64,000 nt of DNA from an uncultured Chloroflexales bacterium (GCA_937902315.1 CALGUG010000057.1:1-64000); one strand, 5' to 3'. Shown: positions 42,857-52,149, counted from the first letter of the stretch. The notes: a model not told the origin generated them from the sequence alone. Numbers and translations are program-made.

Positions 42857-44053
42857 ATGCCATCGATCGAGACAGATCTTATGCATTGGGGTGATGATCG
42901 TTCCCGCCAGCAATATGGTGCGATCAACACACCTGTTTACCGCGCCTCGCTATTTAGTTTCGACACCTACGAAGAGTTTAAAGCTGCCGGTGCTCAACGG
43001 GGCGAGAGCTTTGTCTATGGCCGTGTTAACAATCCGACACGCGCTGCCCTTGAGCGCAAGATCGCCCATTTAGAGAAAGGCGACCACGCCCTCGCTTTCT
43101 CAACCGGTATGGCTGCGATCTCGGCGGCTCTGATCAGCACGCTCAAGGCGGGCGATCACCTCTTGGTCGTCTCGTGCTGCTACGGCCCGACCCGCAAACT
43201 GAGCGATTCGCTGCTCGCGCGCATGGGCGTCGAAGTCGAGTTCTTCGATTCCGACGAGTCGGCGGATCTTAGCCATCGCATTAAGCCTAACACCCGCGCC
43301 ATCTATCTCGAATCGCCGGGCACCTTCACTATGCAGATCCAAGATCTGCGCGCTGTGGCTAAGCTGGCCCGTGCTCACAACATTGTGACCATGATCGACA
43401 ATACCTATGCTACACCGCTCTATCAAAATCCGCTAGAGCTTGGCATCGATATTTCGATCCATACCGGCACCAAATATCTGGGCGGTCACTCCGACCTGAT
43501 GTCGGGCGTGTTGGTGTGCAAGAGCGAGCTCTATCAGCAGATCCAGCCGGTAGCCGAGGTTTTGGGCGCACCGCTCTCACCCGACGACGCCTATCTCGTT
43601 ATGCGCGGTTTGCGCACCCTAGCAGTGCGGGTCGAGCGCCAATCTGAATCGGCCCTCAAGATCGCTCAATGGCTACAGACACGCCCCGAAGTCTCACGCG
43701 TCAATCATCCGGGCCTGCCCGACTTCCCGGGCCACGAGCTGGCGAAATCTCAAATGAGCGGCTTTACTTCGCTGTTCAGCTTTGAGATGGCACCTGCCGC
43801 TCCGCTCAAGGCCCAATATGCCTTTGTGAACGCCCTCAAGTATTTCTCTATCGGTGTGAGCTGGGGCGGCTATGAAAGCCTTGCTCTGCCAATCAGCGAG
43901 AGCTACCTCAACGAGCCTGCTATTCGTAAGAGCATGGGCCTGAGCGACGAGATTTATCGACTTAGCATCGGTCTCGAAGCGGTCGATGATCTGATCGCCG
44001 ATCTCGAAGAAGGCTTTGCCGCCCGCGCCGCCGCGATCGAGCAGGGTGCTTAA
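42857..44053 (+). CDS. Trans-sulfuration PLP enzyme (cystathionine beta-lyase/gamma-synthase-like)
   Basis: A 398-residue Cys/Met-metabolism PLP enzyme. Motifs: YGAINTPVYRASLFSF, FVYGRVNNPTRAALE, FSTGMAAISAAL, IDNTYATPLYQNPLELG and the cofactor lysine in SIHTGTKYLGGHSDLMSG. Family members interconvert cysteine, homocysteine and cystathionine; the exact reaction (beta-lyase, gamma-synthase or gamma-lyase) is not readable, though the segment around the PLP lysine is closest to MetC-type lyases in my judgement. ATG 42857 with GGAGAAAG upstream is preferred to ATG 42830. A strong terminator follows, so it is monocistronic. Confidence 0.92.
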   Translation: MPSIETDLMHWGDDRSRQQYGAINTPVYRASLFSFDTYEEFKAAGAQRGESFVYGRVNNPTRAALERKIAHLEKGDHALAFSTGMAAISAALISTLKAGDHLLVVSCCYGPTRKLSDSLLARMGVEVEFFDSDESADLSHRIKPNTRAIYLESPGTFTMQIQDLRAVAKLARAHNIVTMIDNTYATPLYQNPLELGIDISIHTGTKYLGGHSDLMSGVLVCKSELYQQIQPVAEVLGAPLSPDDAYLVMRGLRTLAVRVERQSESALKIAQWLQTRPEVSRVNHPGLPDFPGHELAKSQMSGFTSLFSFEMAPAAPLKAQYAFVNALKYFSIGVSWGGYESLALPISESYLNEPAIRKSMGLSDEIYRLSIGLEAVDDLIADLEEGFAARAAAIEQGA

Positions 44054-44080
44054 ACGAGCCGAACCTTTCTTTTCGCAACA

Positions 44081-44115
44081 AAAGGTCTCCGTAGGTGCGG
44101 AGACCTTTCTTTTTT
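44081..44115 (+). terminator. Intrinsic terminator of the PLP sulfur enzyme gene
   Basis: AAAGGTCTCCG / CGGAGACCTTT with a 6-base loop, followed by CTTTTTT. Confidence 0.95.
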
Positions 44116-44209
44116 GGATGTTATGCCGCTGTTTGCAAGCATACGGGATTCGTGCGCTCGGTGTTTGTTCGAGCGGCTTCGCTTCACAGCTAGAAGCCCG
44201 TTTTGGCAG

Positions 44210-44303
44210 ATAGGATGTTGATAGCCGTAGGCGGACGCGCTAGCAGCCTGCTTTGGGCTAGAGACCTAGTCGCCAGAGCTTTGAAACCTATCAAGCGAAT
44301 TTC
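44210..44303 (+). repeat. Family A element (copy 11) overlapping the end of a coding region
   Basis: Core TAGCCGTAGGCGGACGCG at 44222-44239; the right end TCAAGCGAATTTCG overlaps the last codons and the stop of the first PAS-STAS gene. On the minus strand these bases read AAATTCGCTTGA, giving Lys-Phe-Ala-stop. Confidence 0.85.
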
Positions 44304-45157
44304 GTAGTACGCATACTGTAGGAGATCGCGGATTGGAGCGTCGCTTGCGGTGAAAGTGTGCTTAAATTGATGCCCAAACCAACCAGTGTTTGAGCCACTT
44401 CGGGGCGAATGCCGCTCAAAATGACGGTCGCGCCCAACAGCTTGACCGCTTGGGTGGCCTGGATCAAGGCATTGGCTACTTGGGTATCGACGATCGGTAC
44501 ACCCGTAATGTCGATGATCACATGCTCGGCTTGGCGGCTGGAGACGCCGTTTAACAGCGTATTGATCAGTTGTTGAATGCGGCGCGTATCGATTGAGCCG
44601 ACCAGTGGCAGAACGAGGGTTGAGTTGCTGATGCTCAATAGAGGGGTTGATAGCTCATTGAGTTCGTCGTGTTGACGCGAAATAATCTCTTGCTGTTCTT
44701 GCAACAGTGTTTCTTGCTGCTTGCGCTGAGTAATATCGCTAAACACAGTCAAGACATGGGTGACATTATTCTGCTCATCGAGTACCGGAATGACCTCATT
44801 CGCAAACCAGACAACCCCGCCATCGGGAAGTGGAAGATTCGTTTCGAGCGTCTGTTTCTCTCTGGTCTCAAGACACCTAGTAAGAGCCTGTTTGGTTGCC
44901 ACAAGCACATCTCCTTGAACCATCTTCAGGGCGCTTTGGCCCAACAGATTTGGCAGAGCCGGATCTGATAAGGCAATGGCGTTGGCTGCCACAATTGGGA
45001 ACTCTTGCTTGTCATCAACCAAGAGCAGAGCCGCGCTCATGGGCAAATGGTCTAACATCATACGAAATGAACTGACTTCATCGCTCAGTGCTTGGGCCAC
45101 AATCTTGTTTGGCGGCTGCTTGGTTGCGCTGAACGTGTCAGTTGGTTCAATGCTCAT
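44291..45157 (-). CDS. PAS-STAS protein (RsbR-like), paralogue 1
   Basis: A 288-residue protein: a PAS domain (about 30-155, with VTHVLTVFSDITQRKQQE at its end), a short coiled segment, and a C-terminal STAS domain (about 170-280: PLVGSIDTRRIQQLINTLLNGV..HVIIDITGVPIVDTQVANALIQATQAV). This is the layout of RsbR-type stressosome sensors: the N-terminal part senses a signal and the STAS domain assembles and is phosphorylated. The VDTQ turn has Thr where the phospho-site lies. Its C-terminal SMRTTKFA differs from the paralogues because family A copy 11 supplies the last codons. It is one of three paralogues in 3.7 kb on one strand; no RsbT kinase gene is adjacent. Confidence 0.9.
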   Translation of the reverse strand: MSIEPTDTFSATKQPPNKIVAQALSDEVSSFRMMLDHLPMSAALLLVDDKQEFPIVAANAIALSDPALPNLLGQSALKMVQGDVLVATKQALTRCLETREKQTLETNLPLPDGGVVWFANEVIPVLDEQNNVTHVLTVFSDITQRKQQETLLQEQQEIISRQHDELNELSTPLLSISNSTLVLPLVGSIDTRRIQQLINTLLNGVSSRQAEHVIIDITGVPIVDTQVANALIQATQAVKLLGATVILSGIRPEVAQTLVGLGINLSTLSPQATLQSAISYSMRTTKFA

Positions 45158-45783
45158 TCTATCGTTGCCTTTCCTTGAACATGAGAAAATGGTTGATATT
45201 CGACATAGGAAAACAGCGCTGTAGGCCTAGAGGGCAAGGCGCTCTGGCGATGCTCGGGAGACTATTGATCTAGTGCTGATCGCTCAGGAAGAAGAATAGG
45301 CTCGGGAAATGTGAGAAGGTGGGATCGGATTGTTCTTAGTTGGGGTGTGATGGGCTGTGTTAGCGCCTATAACCTAGCCTCATCTTAGCTGGGCTAGCTT
45401 GGTTCGAACGCTTTTGTTCTTTTAGCTTCTGGTTATGCCCAAGACTGTGTGTTGTTCACTGTTATGAACTTTGAGAGCCTATAGAGCAAGATATGCACCA
45501 ACAAGTATCGATCCCGTTTAGTGGCTATGGCTTTCTTTCTAGTGCTTGTAAAAGCTTTGATATGCGGCTTGTTTGATCTCTATCGAAACCCAAGCGTGTT
45601 TGGGATGTTTCTGTAATGCCCTTGCGTGTTTAAACACGTCATGCTGCTTTGCTTGCGGCCTGTGCGACTAAAGCTCTGCCCGCAACTTTTTTCCATCAGA
45701 TGTACCGTTTTTTCTCCAGAAAAGTTATGTGAAATTTGGCGCATCTGCGCCAAATTTCACATAATACAATCAAATATTCCGTT
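45158..45783. other. Gene-free spacer between PAS-STAS genes
   Basis: 626 bases with no gene that I can support. It holds the promoter of paralogue 1 at its left and, at the right, the remnant of a family B element (CCGCAACTTTTTTCCATCAG, then the hairpin at 45728). Confidence 0.5.
45728..45763 (-). terminator. Perfect family B type hairpin after paralogue 2
   Basis: A 17-bp perfect stem ATGTGAAATTTGGCGCA around TC, 20 bases past the stop codon. On the minus strand AACTTTTCT follows. It has the family B arm pattern but with GG in place of CG, and both arms carry the change. Confidence 0.75.
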
Positions 45784-46620
45784 TTAGGCTTCTCTTTGTA
45801 AGATCAGTGCGATGGCCGACTGCAGGGTGGCTTGGGGCGAAAGCATGCTGAAATCAAGGCCTAAACCGACCAAGGTTTGAGCAACTTCTGGGCGTATACC
45901 GCTTAACACAACTCTCGCGCCGAGCAAACGCACCGCTTGGGTCGCTTGAATAAGCGCATTAGCCACTTGGGTGTCGACGATCGGCACGCCTGTGATATCA
46001 ATGATCACCTGTTCAGCGCGACGCTTTGCAACGCCTTCTAACAAACTGCTGATCAGTTGTTGAATGCGCTGCGAGTCGATCGAGCCGATCAGGGGCAATA
46101 CGACTGTAGTATCGCTAATGCTTAAAAGTGGGGTAGAGAGTTCGTTGAGGGCCTCTTGTAAGCGCAGCTCTTGCTGCTTGCGATCGGTAATATTGCTAAC
46201 AATCGTGACAAGGTGGGTGACCGCGCCAGTTTCATCTATGATCGGGTTGAGCGCCTGTTCAAACCAGAGGATTTGACCATTTGAAAGCGTGTTGCTGAGC
46301 TCGTATTTGGTTTGTTCTCTAGTCGTGCAACAGTGCAGCAACCTCTCTTTCAATTGTGCATGTAAGGGTTTTGGGATGATTTCGAATAAGCTGTGTCCGA
46401 GCAGCTCTTGGGTCGGATATTGCGCTAAACCGACCCCATTCACTGCAACAATCGGGAAGGTTTTTTCTTCATCAACCTCTAGCATGGCGATGTTCATCGA
46501 GAGATGATCGACCATCATGCGGAAGACTGTCGCTTCGTTGCCCAGTGCACGTCCCGTTCGTTTGTTTGAAAGCTGATGCGGTAGCAGAGCTCCGCTTGAA
46601 GTAGTTGATTCAATGCTCAT
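45784..46620 (-). CDS. PAS-STAS protein (RsbR-like), paralogue 2
   Basis: A 278-residue paralogue of the neighbouring protein with the same PAS (about 30-150, VTHLVTIVSNITDRKQQE) and STAS (PLIGSIDSQRIQQLISSLLEGV...VIIDITGVPIVDTQVANAL) layout. The PAS part is more diverged than the STAS part, as expected if each copy senses a different signal but joins the same complex. AAGGTGC lies before the ATG. It ends LILQREA, which is probably closer to the ancestral C-terminus than that of paralogue 1. Confidence 0.9.
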   Translation of the reverse strand: MSIESTTSSGALLPHQLSNKRTGRALGNEATVFRMMVDHLSMNIAMLEVDEEKTFPIVAVNGVGLAQYPTQELLGHSLFEIIPKPLHAQLKERLLHCCTTREQTKYELSNTLSNGQILWFEQALNPIIDETGAVTHLVTIVSNITDRKQQELRLQEALNELSTPLLSISDTTVVLPLIGSIDSQRIQQLISSLLEGVAKRRAEQVIIDITGVPIVDTQVANALIQATQAVRLLGARVVLSGIRPEVAQTLVGLGLDFSMLSPQATLQSAIALILQREA

Positions 46621-47029
46621 TGAAATAGCACCTTTTTAGAATGGGCTGTGCTCTTTCGGTTGGCAAACAAACCTGATGAAACACAGCGGGCACAAACTAT
46701 TAAACGAGCGTTGACTATACATAACTTCTATGTGAGCTTTTAGAGGAGAAAACAATAATCCAGCGAGGAAGTGCTAACGTTCTGAGTTCATAGCGATAGT
46801 GCAGTTTTGAGTCATAGCTTGTGGTGGGCTATCAGTTGTTGAAACTTGGAGCACATGGTTTGGCAGGGCTTTGTAGGTCTGCCTTTTGTGTCGCAAGCAA
46901 ACGAACGTTGTGTACGAGCAATCTCGTGCAGCAGCGCGGAATCGCTCATTCTAAAAGCCTTCCCTTGTTATCAAAGTGCAGTGTGAGCGTGCGCTAGGCT
47001 CGAAGCGCTCCATTCAAACGGGTATGCTA
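46621..47029. other. Gene-free spacer between PAS-STAS genes
   Basis: 409 bases with no supported gene and no clear family A or B repeat. It should hold the promoter of paralogue 2. Confidence 0.5.
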
Positions 47030-47881
47030 TCAGATTGTTGAAGCAATCGCCGCTTTTAACGAAGCATGCGTTGTAAGTGTGCTGAAATCTACGCCCAATG
47101 AGACCAATATTTGGGCGACCTCGGGTCGTATTCCGCTCAAGATCACGTTGGCTCCCAACAGCTTCACTGCGCGAGCCGCTTGGATCAAGGCATTAGCCAC
47201 TTGGGTATCGACAAAGGGCACACCTGTGATATCGACGATCACATTGCTGGCTTGTTTTTCTGAGACCCCTTGCAGCAAGGTCGAAATCAACAACTGAATT
47301 CGTTGGGTATCGATCGAGCCGACCAAAGGCAGAACCAAGGTCGAAGAGCTGATCTCTAACAGCGGGGTAGATAGCTCGGTGAGGGCTGCCGCTTGGCGCT
47401 GAATGATCTCATTTTGCTCGATCAGCGCTAACTCTTGTGTTTTGCGCTCGGTCACATCTTGCGAGATCGATAGAATGTAGGCAACTTCTCCTTTCTCGTT
47501 GTCGATTGGCCTGAATGTATTGCTGACCCAAAAGTGCTGATTGTTGGGACGTTCGACCATAGCCTCGGTTGAGATCGGGCGATGTTCCTCGACACAGCGG
47601 CGCAGGTTGGATTTAACAAGCGGGATATCGCTGCGATAGATGATATCGAACATGTTTTTGCCGATCGGATTATCGACTTGAACGCCGCGCAAGGCTGCTG
47701 CGTTGACTGCCATAACGATCAGGGTATCGAAATCGACAAAACGAAGCAAGCCGATCGACATAGGCAGGTGATCGCAGATCATCTTAAAGGATTGGAGCGC
47801 GACCTCTTTATCCTCGGAGGCTAGAGAACCTTGAATGGCGCGAGTTATTTTGTTGGGAATCTCATTTGAAGAATCAGACAC
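47030..47881 (-). CDS. PAS-STAS protein (RsbR-like), paralogue 3
   Basis: A 283-residue third paralogue: PAS (about 40-160, EVAYILSISQDVTERKTQE) and STAS (PLVGSIDTQRIQLLISTLLQGVSEKQASNVIVDITGVPFVDTQVANALIQAARAV). The frame is open upstream, but GTG 47881 is chosen because GGAGG lies 9 bases before it and the resulting length matches the other two copies. The three genes are separated by long spacers and so probably have separate promoters, which would allow different sensor mixes in one stressosome-like complex. Confidence 0.88.
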   Translation of the reverse strand: MSDSSNEIPNKITRAIQGSLASEDKEVALQSFKMICDHLPMSIGLLRFVDFDTLIVMAVNAAALRGVQVDNPIGKNMFDIIYRSDIPLVKSNLRRCVEEHRPISTEAMVERPNNQHFWVSNTFRPIDNEKGEVAYILSISQDVTERKTQELALIEQNEIIQRQAAALTELSTPLLEISSSTLVLPLVGSIDTQRIQLLISTLLQGVSEKQASNVIVDITGVPFVDTQVANALIQAARAVKLLGANVILSGIRPEVAQILVSLGVDFSTLTTHASLKAAIASTI

Positions 47882-48330
47882 AAACGTAAACCTCCATGAT
47901 TTAATCTTGATAGGTGAGGGACGTATCGACTTTCTGAACTTGATAGGCCTATTGGACAAAAACGACAAAAAATATCATATTCTTTAGGATTTTAACATAT
48001 TAGATTTGAATTGTATACGTACTTAAAATGTTTGTTTTATCGAACATTGCGTTGATTTTCGTTCCATTGAGGCTTTCAGCAGAGCGGAACGCTGTGTTTT
48101 TGTTAAGAAAGATTTCGAGCGACAGAAGCTTTCTTAACTTTTGTGCCCTTCTGTATGGCTGCTTAACACTTCGCTTGAAAAGAATGACCTGAAAACAGCA
48201 TTGGTGGGTTTCGAATGAAACGAAGATGGGAGGCGCTCGATCGATTGTAGCTGGTTTGACCTGCAATGCGTTGTATCGTTGTGTTTTGGGCACCATCTTC
48301 ACAGACGGCTAGCAGCCCGTTTTGATGGGC

Positions 48331-48400
48331 GGGATGTTGATAGCCGTAGGCGGACGCGCTAGGGAACGAATGGAAGCGAGCGACTTTGCCGCCAGAGCGA
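48331..48400 (+). repeat. Family A interspersed element (copy 12)
   Basis: GGGATGTTGATAGCCGTAGG, the GCGGACGCGCTAGGGAACGA core and GACTTTGCCGCCAGAGCG. It is the only element recognised in the 694-base gap 47882-48575, which holds no visible gene. Confidence 0.82.
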
Positions 48401-48575
48401 TGTGTGACACAAGAGCGATATGCGACGCTGTGGAGGCCCAACATTGAGGGACGGTATGCACTTCTGGTTTTGTGCTATAAACATAGCTATGAAATCCGCC
48501 ATCAGCGTATTGTTGACACACTGCGATCAGTGCAGCTCGCCTGCTAGGGGCAGTGTTAGAGCATGAGAGAAAGCT

Positions 48576-49727
48576 ATGTCCTCGAACAGCTATGATGTGA
48601 TCGTCGTCGGTTTGGGAGCAATGGGCAGCGCTACGGCGTACGAGCTGGCGCAGCGTGGATCGCGCGTTTTGGGTTTAGAGCGCTTCACTCCGGCCCACTC
48701 GTTTGGGTCGAGCCACGGGCGCTCGCGCATTATCCGCCAGGCCTATATGGAGCACCCCGACTACGTTCCGCTGGTTTTGCGCGCCTATGAGTTGTGGGAG
48801 AAGATCGAGCGCGATGCGCAGCAGCACCTGTTGACCCGCACGGGCGGCCTGATGCTGGGACCGAGCGATAGTCAAGTGGTAGCGGGCAGCTTAGAGAGCG
48901 CCAAAACCTATCAGCTCGCTCACGAGATGCTCGACAGCGCCGAGATACGACGGCGTTACCCTATGTTCCATACCAAGCCCGATACGATCGGCCTGTATGC
49001 GCCCAACGATGGCTTTTTGGTGCCGGAAGCCTGTATTCAGGCCTATCTGAGTCAAGCCGAACGCTATGGGGCCGAATTGCACTATCAAGAGCCGATTGTT
49101 GAGTGGAAAGCTAACGAGCATGGTGTTGAGGTGCGCACCGAGCGAGGTCAGTATCAAGCTGAAAAGCTGGTCTTGACGGTCGGGGCGTGGGCGCCGCAGC
49201 TGCTGCAAGATCTCGGGCTGCCCTTGCAGGTCGAACGGCGGGTGCTCTACTGGTTCCAGCCGCTCGAAGATATCAGTGCCTTTGCGCCCGAGCGCTTCCC
49301 GATCTATATCTGGGAATATGCTCCGGGCGAAGATTTTTACGGCTTTCCGGCCCAGGGCGGCGAGCCGGGCGGCTTGAAAGTCGCTTTCCACACGCCCATT
49401 CGCCAGAGCGTTTGTACGCCCGAAACGATCGACCGCACCGTTTACCCCGAAGAGATCGCCGCCATGCGGGCGCTCTTGGCCGAGTTTATGCCCAGTCTGA
49501 ACGGCGAACTGCTCAGCACCGCGACCTGTATGTATACGCTCACGCCCGATCAGCACTTCGTGATCGGCAAACATCCTCAATACGAGCGGGTTGTGCTGGC
49601 CTCGCCCTGTTCCGGTCACGGCTTCAAATTTGCTAGCGTAATCGGTGAGATCTTGGCCGATCTGGCCCGCGATGGCACGACTCACCAGCCGATCGAGCTT
49701 TTCAATATCGAGCGCTTCGCCCGTTAA
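48576..49727 (+). CDS. Monomeric sarcosine oxidase-like flavoenzyme
   Basis: A 383-residue amine oxidase of the monomeric sarcosine oxidase/N-methyl-amino-acid oxidase family. It opens with the FAD Rossmann site YDVIVVGLGAMGSATAYELAQRG and then LERFTPAHSFGSSHGRSRIIR, where the His-Gly-x-Ser-Arg stretch contacts flavin. Cys318 in TATCMYTLTPDQHFVIG matches the cysteine that binds FAD covalently in this family, and PCSGHGFKFASVIGE closes the domain. It oxidises N-methyl amino acids to formaldehyde, the free amino acid and hydrogen peroxide; sarcosine versus N-methyltryptophan cannot be decided. No glycine-cleavage or folate gene is adjacent. Confidence 0.93.
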   Translation: MSSNSYDVIVVGLGAMGSATAYELAQRGSRVLGLERFTPAHSFGSSHGRSRIIRQAYMEHPDYVPLVLRAYELWEKIERDAQQHLLTRTGGLMLGPSDSQVVAGSLESAKTYQLAHEMLDSAEIRRRYPMFHTKPDTIGLYAPNDGFLVPEACIQAYLSQAERYGAELHYQEPIVEWKANEHGVEVRTERGQYQAEKLVLTVGAWAPQLLQDLGLPLQVERRVLYWFQPLEDISAFAPERFPIYIWEYAPGEDFYGFPAQGGEPGGLKVAFHTPIRQSVCTPETIDRTVYPEEIAAMRALLAEFMPSLNGELLSTATCMYTLTPDQHFVIGKHPQYERVVLASPCSGHGFKFASVIGEILADLARDGTTHQPIELFNIERFAR

Positions 49728-49907
49728 TGCGGAACGGTCGCTACGCTGTTGTAAGCTGAGATCGTCTAGCGCTGCAGAGATCTACTTTTTGGCTTTATGA
49801 AGCTGAAGAGTAGATCTCTCCGTCATGGCAGCCAAACACGACCTGTTGTGTCGTTCGATCTGGCGAGCGCCGTCGATAAACTGGGTATGCTGGTAAGCGA
49901 GGTGCGT

Positions 49908-50251
49908 ATGACAGAAGCGAGAGCGGAGGCACAGACAGCGCTGACGATCGCCTTTCAATCTGGCGATCACGAGGCCTTTGCACACCTTGTTGAGCGCCAT
50001 CAACACGAACTTCGACTGCACTGCTATCGCATGCTCGCCTCGCTCGACGATGCTGAAGACCTGCTCCAAGAGACGTTCTTGCCGCTTGGAACAAACGCAG
50101 CACCTTCGCAGGGCGCTCGACTCTGCGGGCTTGGCTCTATCGGATCGCGACCAATGCCTGCCTCGACTTTTTAGAACACCAGCGCTGCAGCCCGATCAGC
50201 GGCGCAGGGGCGTTCAGGCGATGCGCTTATTCCTTTTATGACGCTGCTTGA
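49908..50251 (+). pseudogene. Frameshifted, truncated ECF sigma factor
   Basis: From ATG 49908 the frame encodes sigma region 2 (FQSGDHEAFAHLVERHQHELRLHCYRMLASLDDAEDLLQETFL). At about 50081 one base is missing compared with relatives; in the other frame translation continues AAWNKRSTFAGRSTLRAWLYRIATNACLDFLEHQR, which is exactly the rest of region 2, and then stops at 50251. The region 4 (-35-binding) half is gone. The sequence belongs to the sigma-70 subfamily often followed by a small hydrolase gene. It cannot make a working sigma factor without frameshift correction, and even then it would lack region 4. Confidence 0.85.
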
Positions 50252-50519
50252 GGCCGTCGCACCAGATCTGGCCTATGATGCTGCTGCGCTGGGCGAAGAG
50301 GCAGCTGTGCCGATTGCCATGGCTTCGCGTATACAACTACCCACTCTGTTGCTGACTGGCAATGAGAGCTTCGCATTTATGCAAGAGTCGCATCAAGCTC
50401 TGGCAGATGCGATGCCCCATGCTCGGCACCGTGTTTTGGCAGGACAGACCCATGAAGGTACAGCAGATGTGCTCGCTCCTGTACTGGGAGACTTCTTCCT
50501 AGCTCCTGATCCGATCTAA
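50238..50519 (+). pseudogene. C-terminal remnant of an alpha/beta hydrolase
   Basis: 93 residues matching only the last third of an alpha/beta hydrolase: MASRIQLPTLLLTGNESFAFMQESHQALADAMPHARHRVLAGQTHEGTADVLAPVLGDFFL, including the strand before the catalytic acid and the final catalytic His (QTHE). The nucleophile part is missing. It joins directly to the broken sigma factor, so a deletion seems to have removed the 3' half of one gene and the 5' two thirds of the next. Confidence 0.75.
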
Positions 50520-50618
50520 GCGTTGCGATCCTACATCCGAACGTGGCTTTGCCAAAGGCCAAAAACAATACCATTATCGCATTCGGAAACACTTTGGCTA
50601 ATTATGCGGCCTGTTTTT

Positions 50619-50783
50619 ATACCAAATCCGTTTAAAGACTTGCGCTTTTATAACGCAAAAAACCAAAATCCGGGAAAGAGTTGTGTGAAATTTCGCGCTA
50701 TAGCGCGAAATTTCACACACAAAATATAGTCACGTTCCGCTCTGCCGAAGGCCAAAGAGAACGTAATCAACCGGATTTGGTAT
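50619..50783 (+). repeat. Family B element (copy 6, complete reference copy)
   Basis: 165 bases bounded by ATACCAAATCCG and its inverse CGGATTTGGTAT. The centre is a perfect 19-bp palindrome at 50682-50719 (TGTGTGAAATTTCGCGCTA and its complement, no loop). Flanks read TTTTT before and TACAC after. No open reading frame lies inside. It sits in the 500-base gap 50520-51019, whose remainder (50784-51019) shows no gene. Confidence 0.92.
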
Positions 50784-51019
50784 TACACATCGAGATCGAC
50801 CTAATCTGAAACGAGCGTCTAGTACGGCGCTCGTTTTGTATACAAAAAAAACAAGTGGTTATACCGAGAACAGTTTAAAAAGACAATGCCAAGCATACAG
50901 CTTGAGCCATGTTGGTAAATTGGATATACGAAAAGTCTTCTAGATTGGAACTATGCTTTGGCCCGATCGATTGCTAAGATGTCGCATATCAAACAGAGTT
51001 AGTGGCAAAGGAAAAAACA

Positions 51020-51958
51020 ATGAAAATGCGACCGTTTGGCAAAACTGGTATGCAGGTAAGCGCTGTGGGTTTGGGCGCTTGGCAGCTTGCAAACCCCGAG
51101 TGGAAGCTGAACGATACTAACGAGGCTGTGCGCATCGTACGGGCTGCGCTCGATGCGGGTTGTAACTTCTTCGATACCGCGCCCGGCTATGGTTATGGTC
51201 AAAGCGAAGCTATTTTGGGCCAAGCCCTGAAAGACGTGCGCTCGGATGTGATCATCTGCACCAAATACAGCCATCACAACGGCAGCGGCCAAGACGACTT
51301 CGAGACCCAGTATATTCGCGAGGTCTTGGAGGGCAGTTTGCGCCGTCTACAGACCGATTACGTCGATATTCTGCTGCTGCACAATCCGCCCCGCGAGTTG
51401 ATGGACGGTCGTGTTGCCTCGCAGTACGAAGAGCTAGAGCGCCTCAAACAAGAAGGCAAGATCCGCGAATACGGCATTTCGCTCGACTGGCGGGTCGAGC
51501 TTGAGATGATGATGAATACCACCAAAGCCAAGGCGAGCGAGGTGTTTTACAACGCGCTCTACCAAGAGCCGCGCGGAGCCTTCGACCAAGCCTACGAGCA
51601 GGGCGTCGGCTTGATCATCAAAGTGCCGCTCGATTCGGGTTGGTTATCGGGGCGCTATCGCTCGAACAGTCGCTTCGACGATGTGCGCGACCGTTGGTCG
51701 CCCGAGGTGATCGCGCGACGCGGTGCGCTGGTCGAACGCTTCGCCGAGATCATTCCAAGCGACAGATCGATGATTCACGCAGCGCTGCAATACACCCTTG
51801 TGCATCCCGCCGTAGCCACCACCATTCCGGGCGCTAAGAGCGTTGAGCAAGCGCTCGACAATTTCGCAGCCGCCGATTCCGAACTGCCGCCCGATGTGGT
51901 AAAGGCGATCGATCAACTTTGGGAAGAGGAGATCGCTCACGATCCCTTGCCGTGGTAA
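51020..51958 (+). CDS. Aldo/keto reductase
   Basis: A 312-residue NAD(P)H-dependent oxidoreductase of the aldo/keto reductase fold. It shows MRPFGKTGMQVSAVGLGAWQL, the catalytic acid and tyrosine in FFDTAPGYGYGQSEAILGQAL, the catalytic lysine in VIICTKYSHH, DYVDILLLHNPP, GLIIKVPLDSGWLSGRY and a C-terminal nucleotide-binding TIPGAKSVEQALDN. Related proteins reduce aldehydes and ketones or act on sugars; the substrate is unknown. ATG 51020 with AAAGGAAAAAACA is chosen over an in-frame upstream start. It stands alone, followed by a family B copy and then a terminator. Confidence 0.93.
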   Translation: MKMRPFGKTGMQVSAVGLGAWQLANPEWKLNDTNEAVRIVRAALDAGCNFFDTAPGYGYGQSEAILGQALKDVRSDVIICTKYSHHNGSGQDDFETQYIREVLEGSLRRLQTDYVDILLLHNPPRELMDGRVASQYEELERLKQEGKIREYGISLDWRVELEMMMNTTKAKASEVFYNALYQEPRGAFDQAYEQGVGLIIKVPLDSGWLSGRYRSNSRFDDVRDRWSPEVIARRGALVERFAEIIPSDRSMIHAALQYTLVHPAVATTIPGAKSVEQALDNFAAADSELPPDVVKAIDQLWEEEIAHDPLPW

Positions 51959-51996
51959 TGTCACGTTGCTACGCAAACAGAACGATTTCGTCACTG

Positions 51997-52149
51997 ATAC
52001 CAAATCTGCCTAATAATTGGCAGGCTCGCACTGTGGGAACAACGAAAATTGGCGAAAAAGCTGTGTGAGAGCGCGAAACCTCACAACCAACAGAGTGAAA
52101 GTCCCACTCTGCCGCAGACCTAGCCACAAGCTAAACAGTCGGATGTGCC
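51997..52149 (+). repeat. Family B element (copy 7, decayed)
   Basis: Starts ATACCAAATCTGCC and ends AACAGTCGGATGTG. It keeps AAAAGCTGTGTGAGAGCGCG and GTCCCACTCTGCCGCAGACC, but the hairpin is reduced to TGAG...CTCA. It occupies the first part of the 541-base gap to the next gene. Confidence 0.7.
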
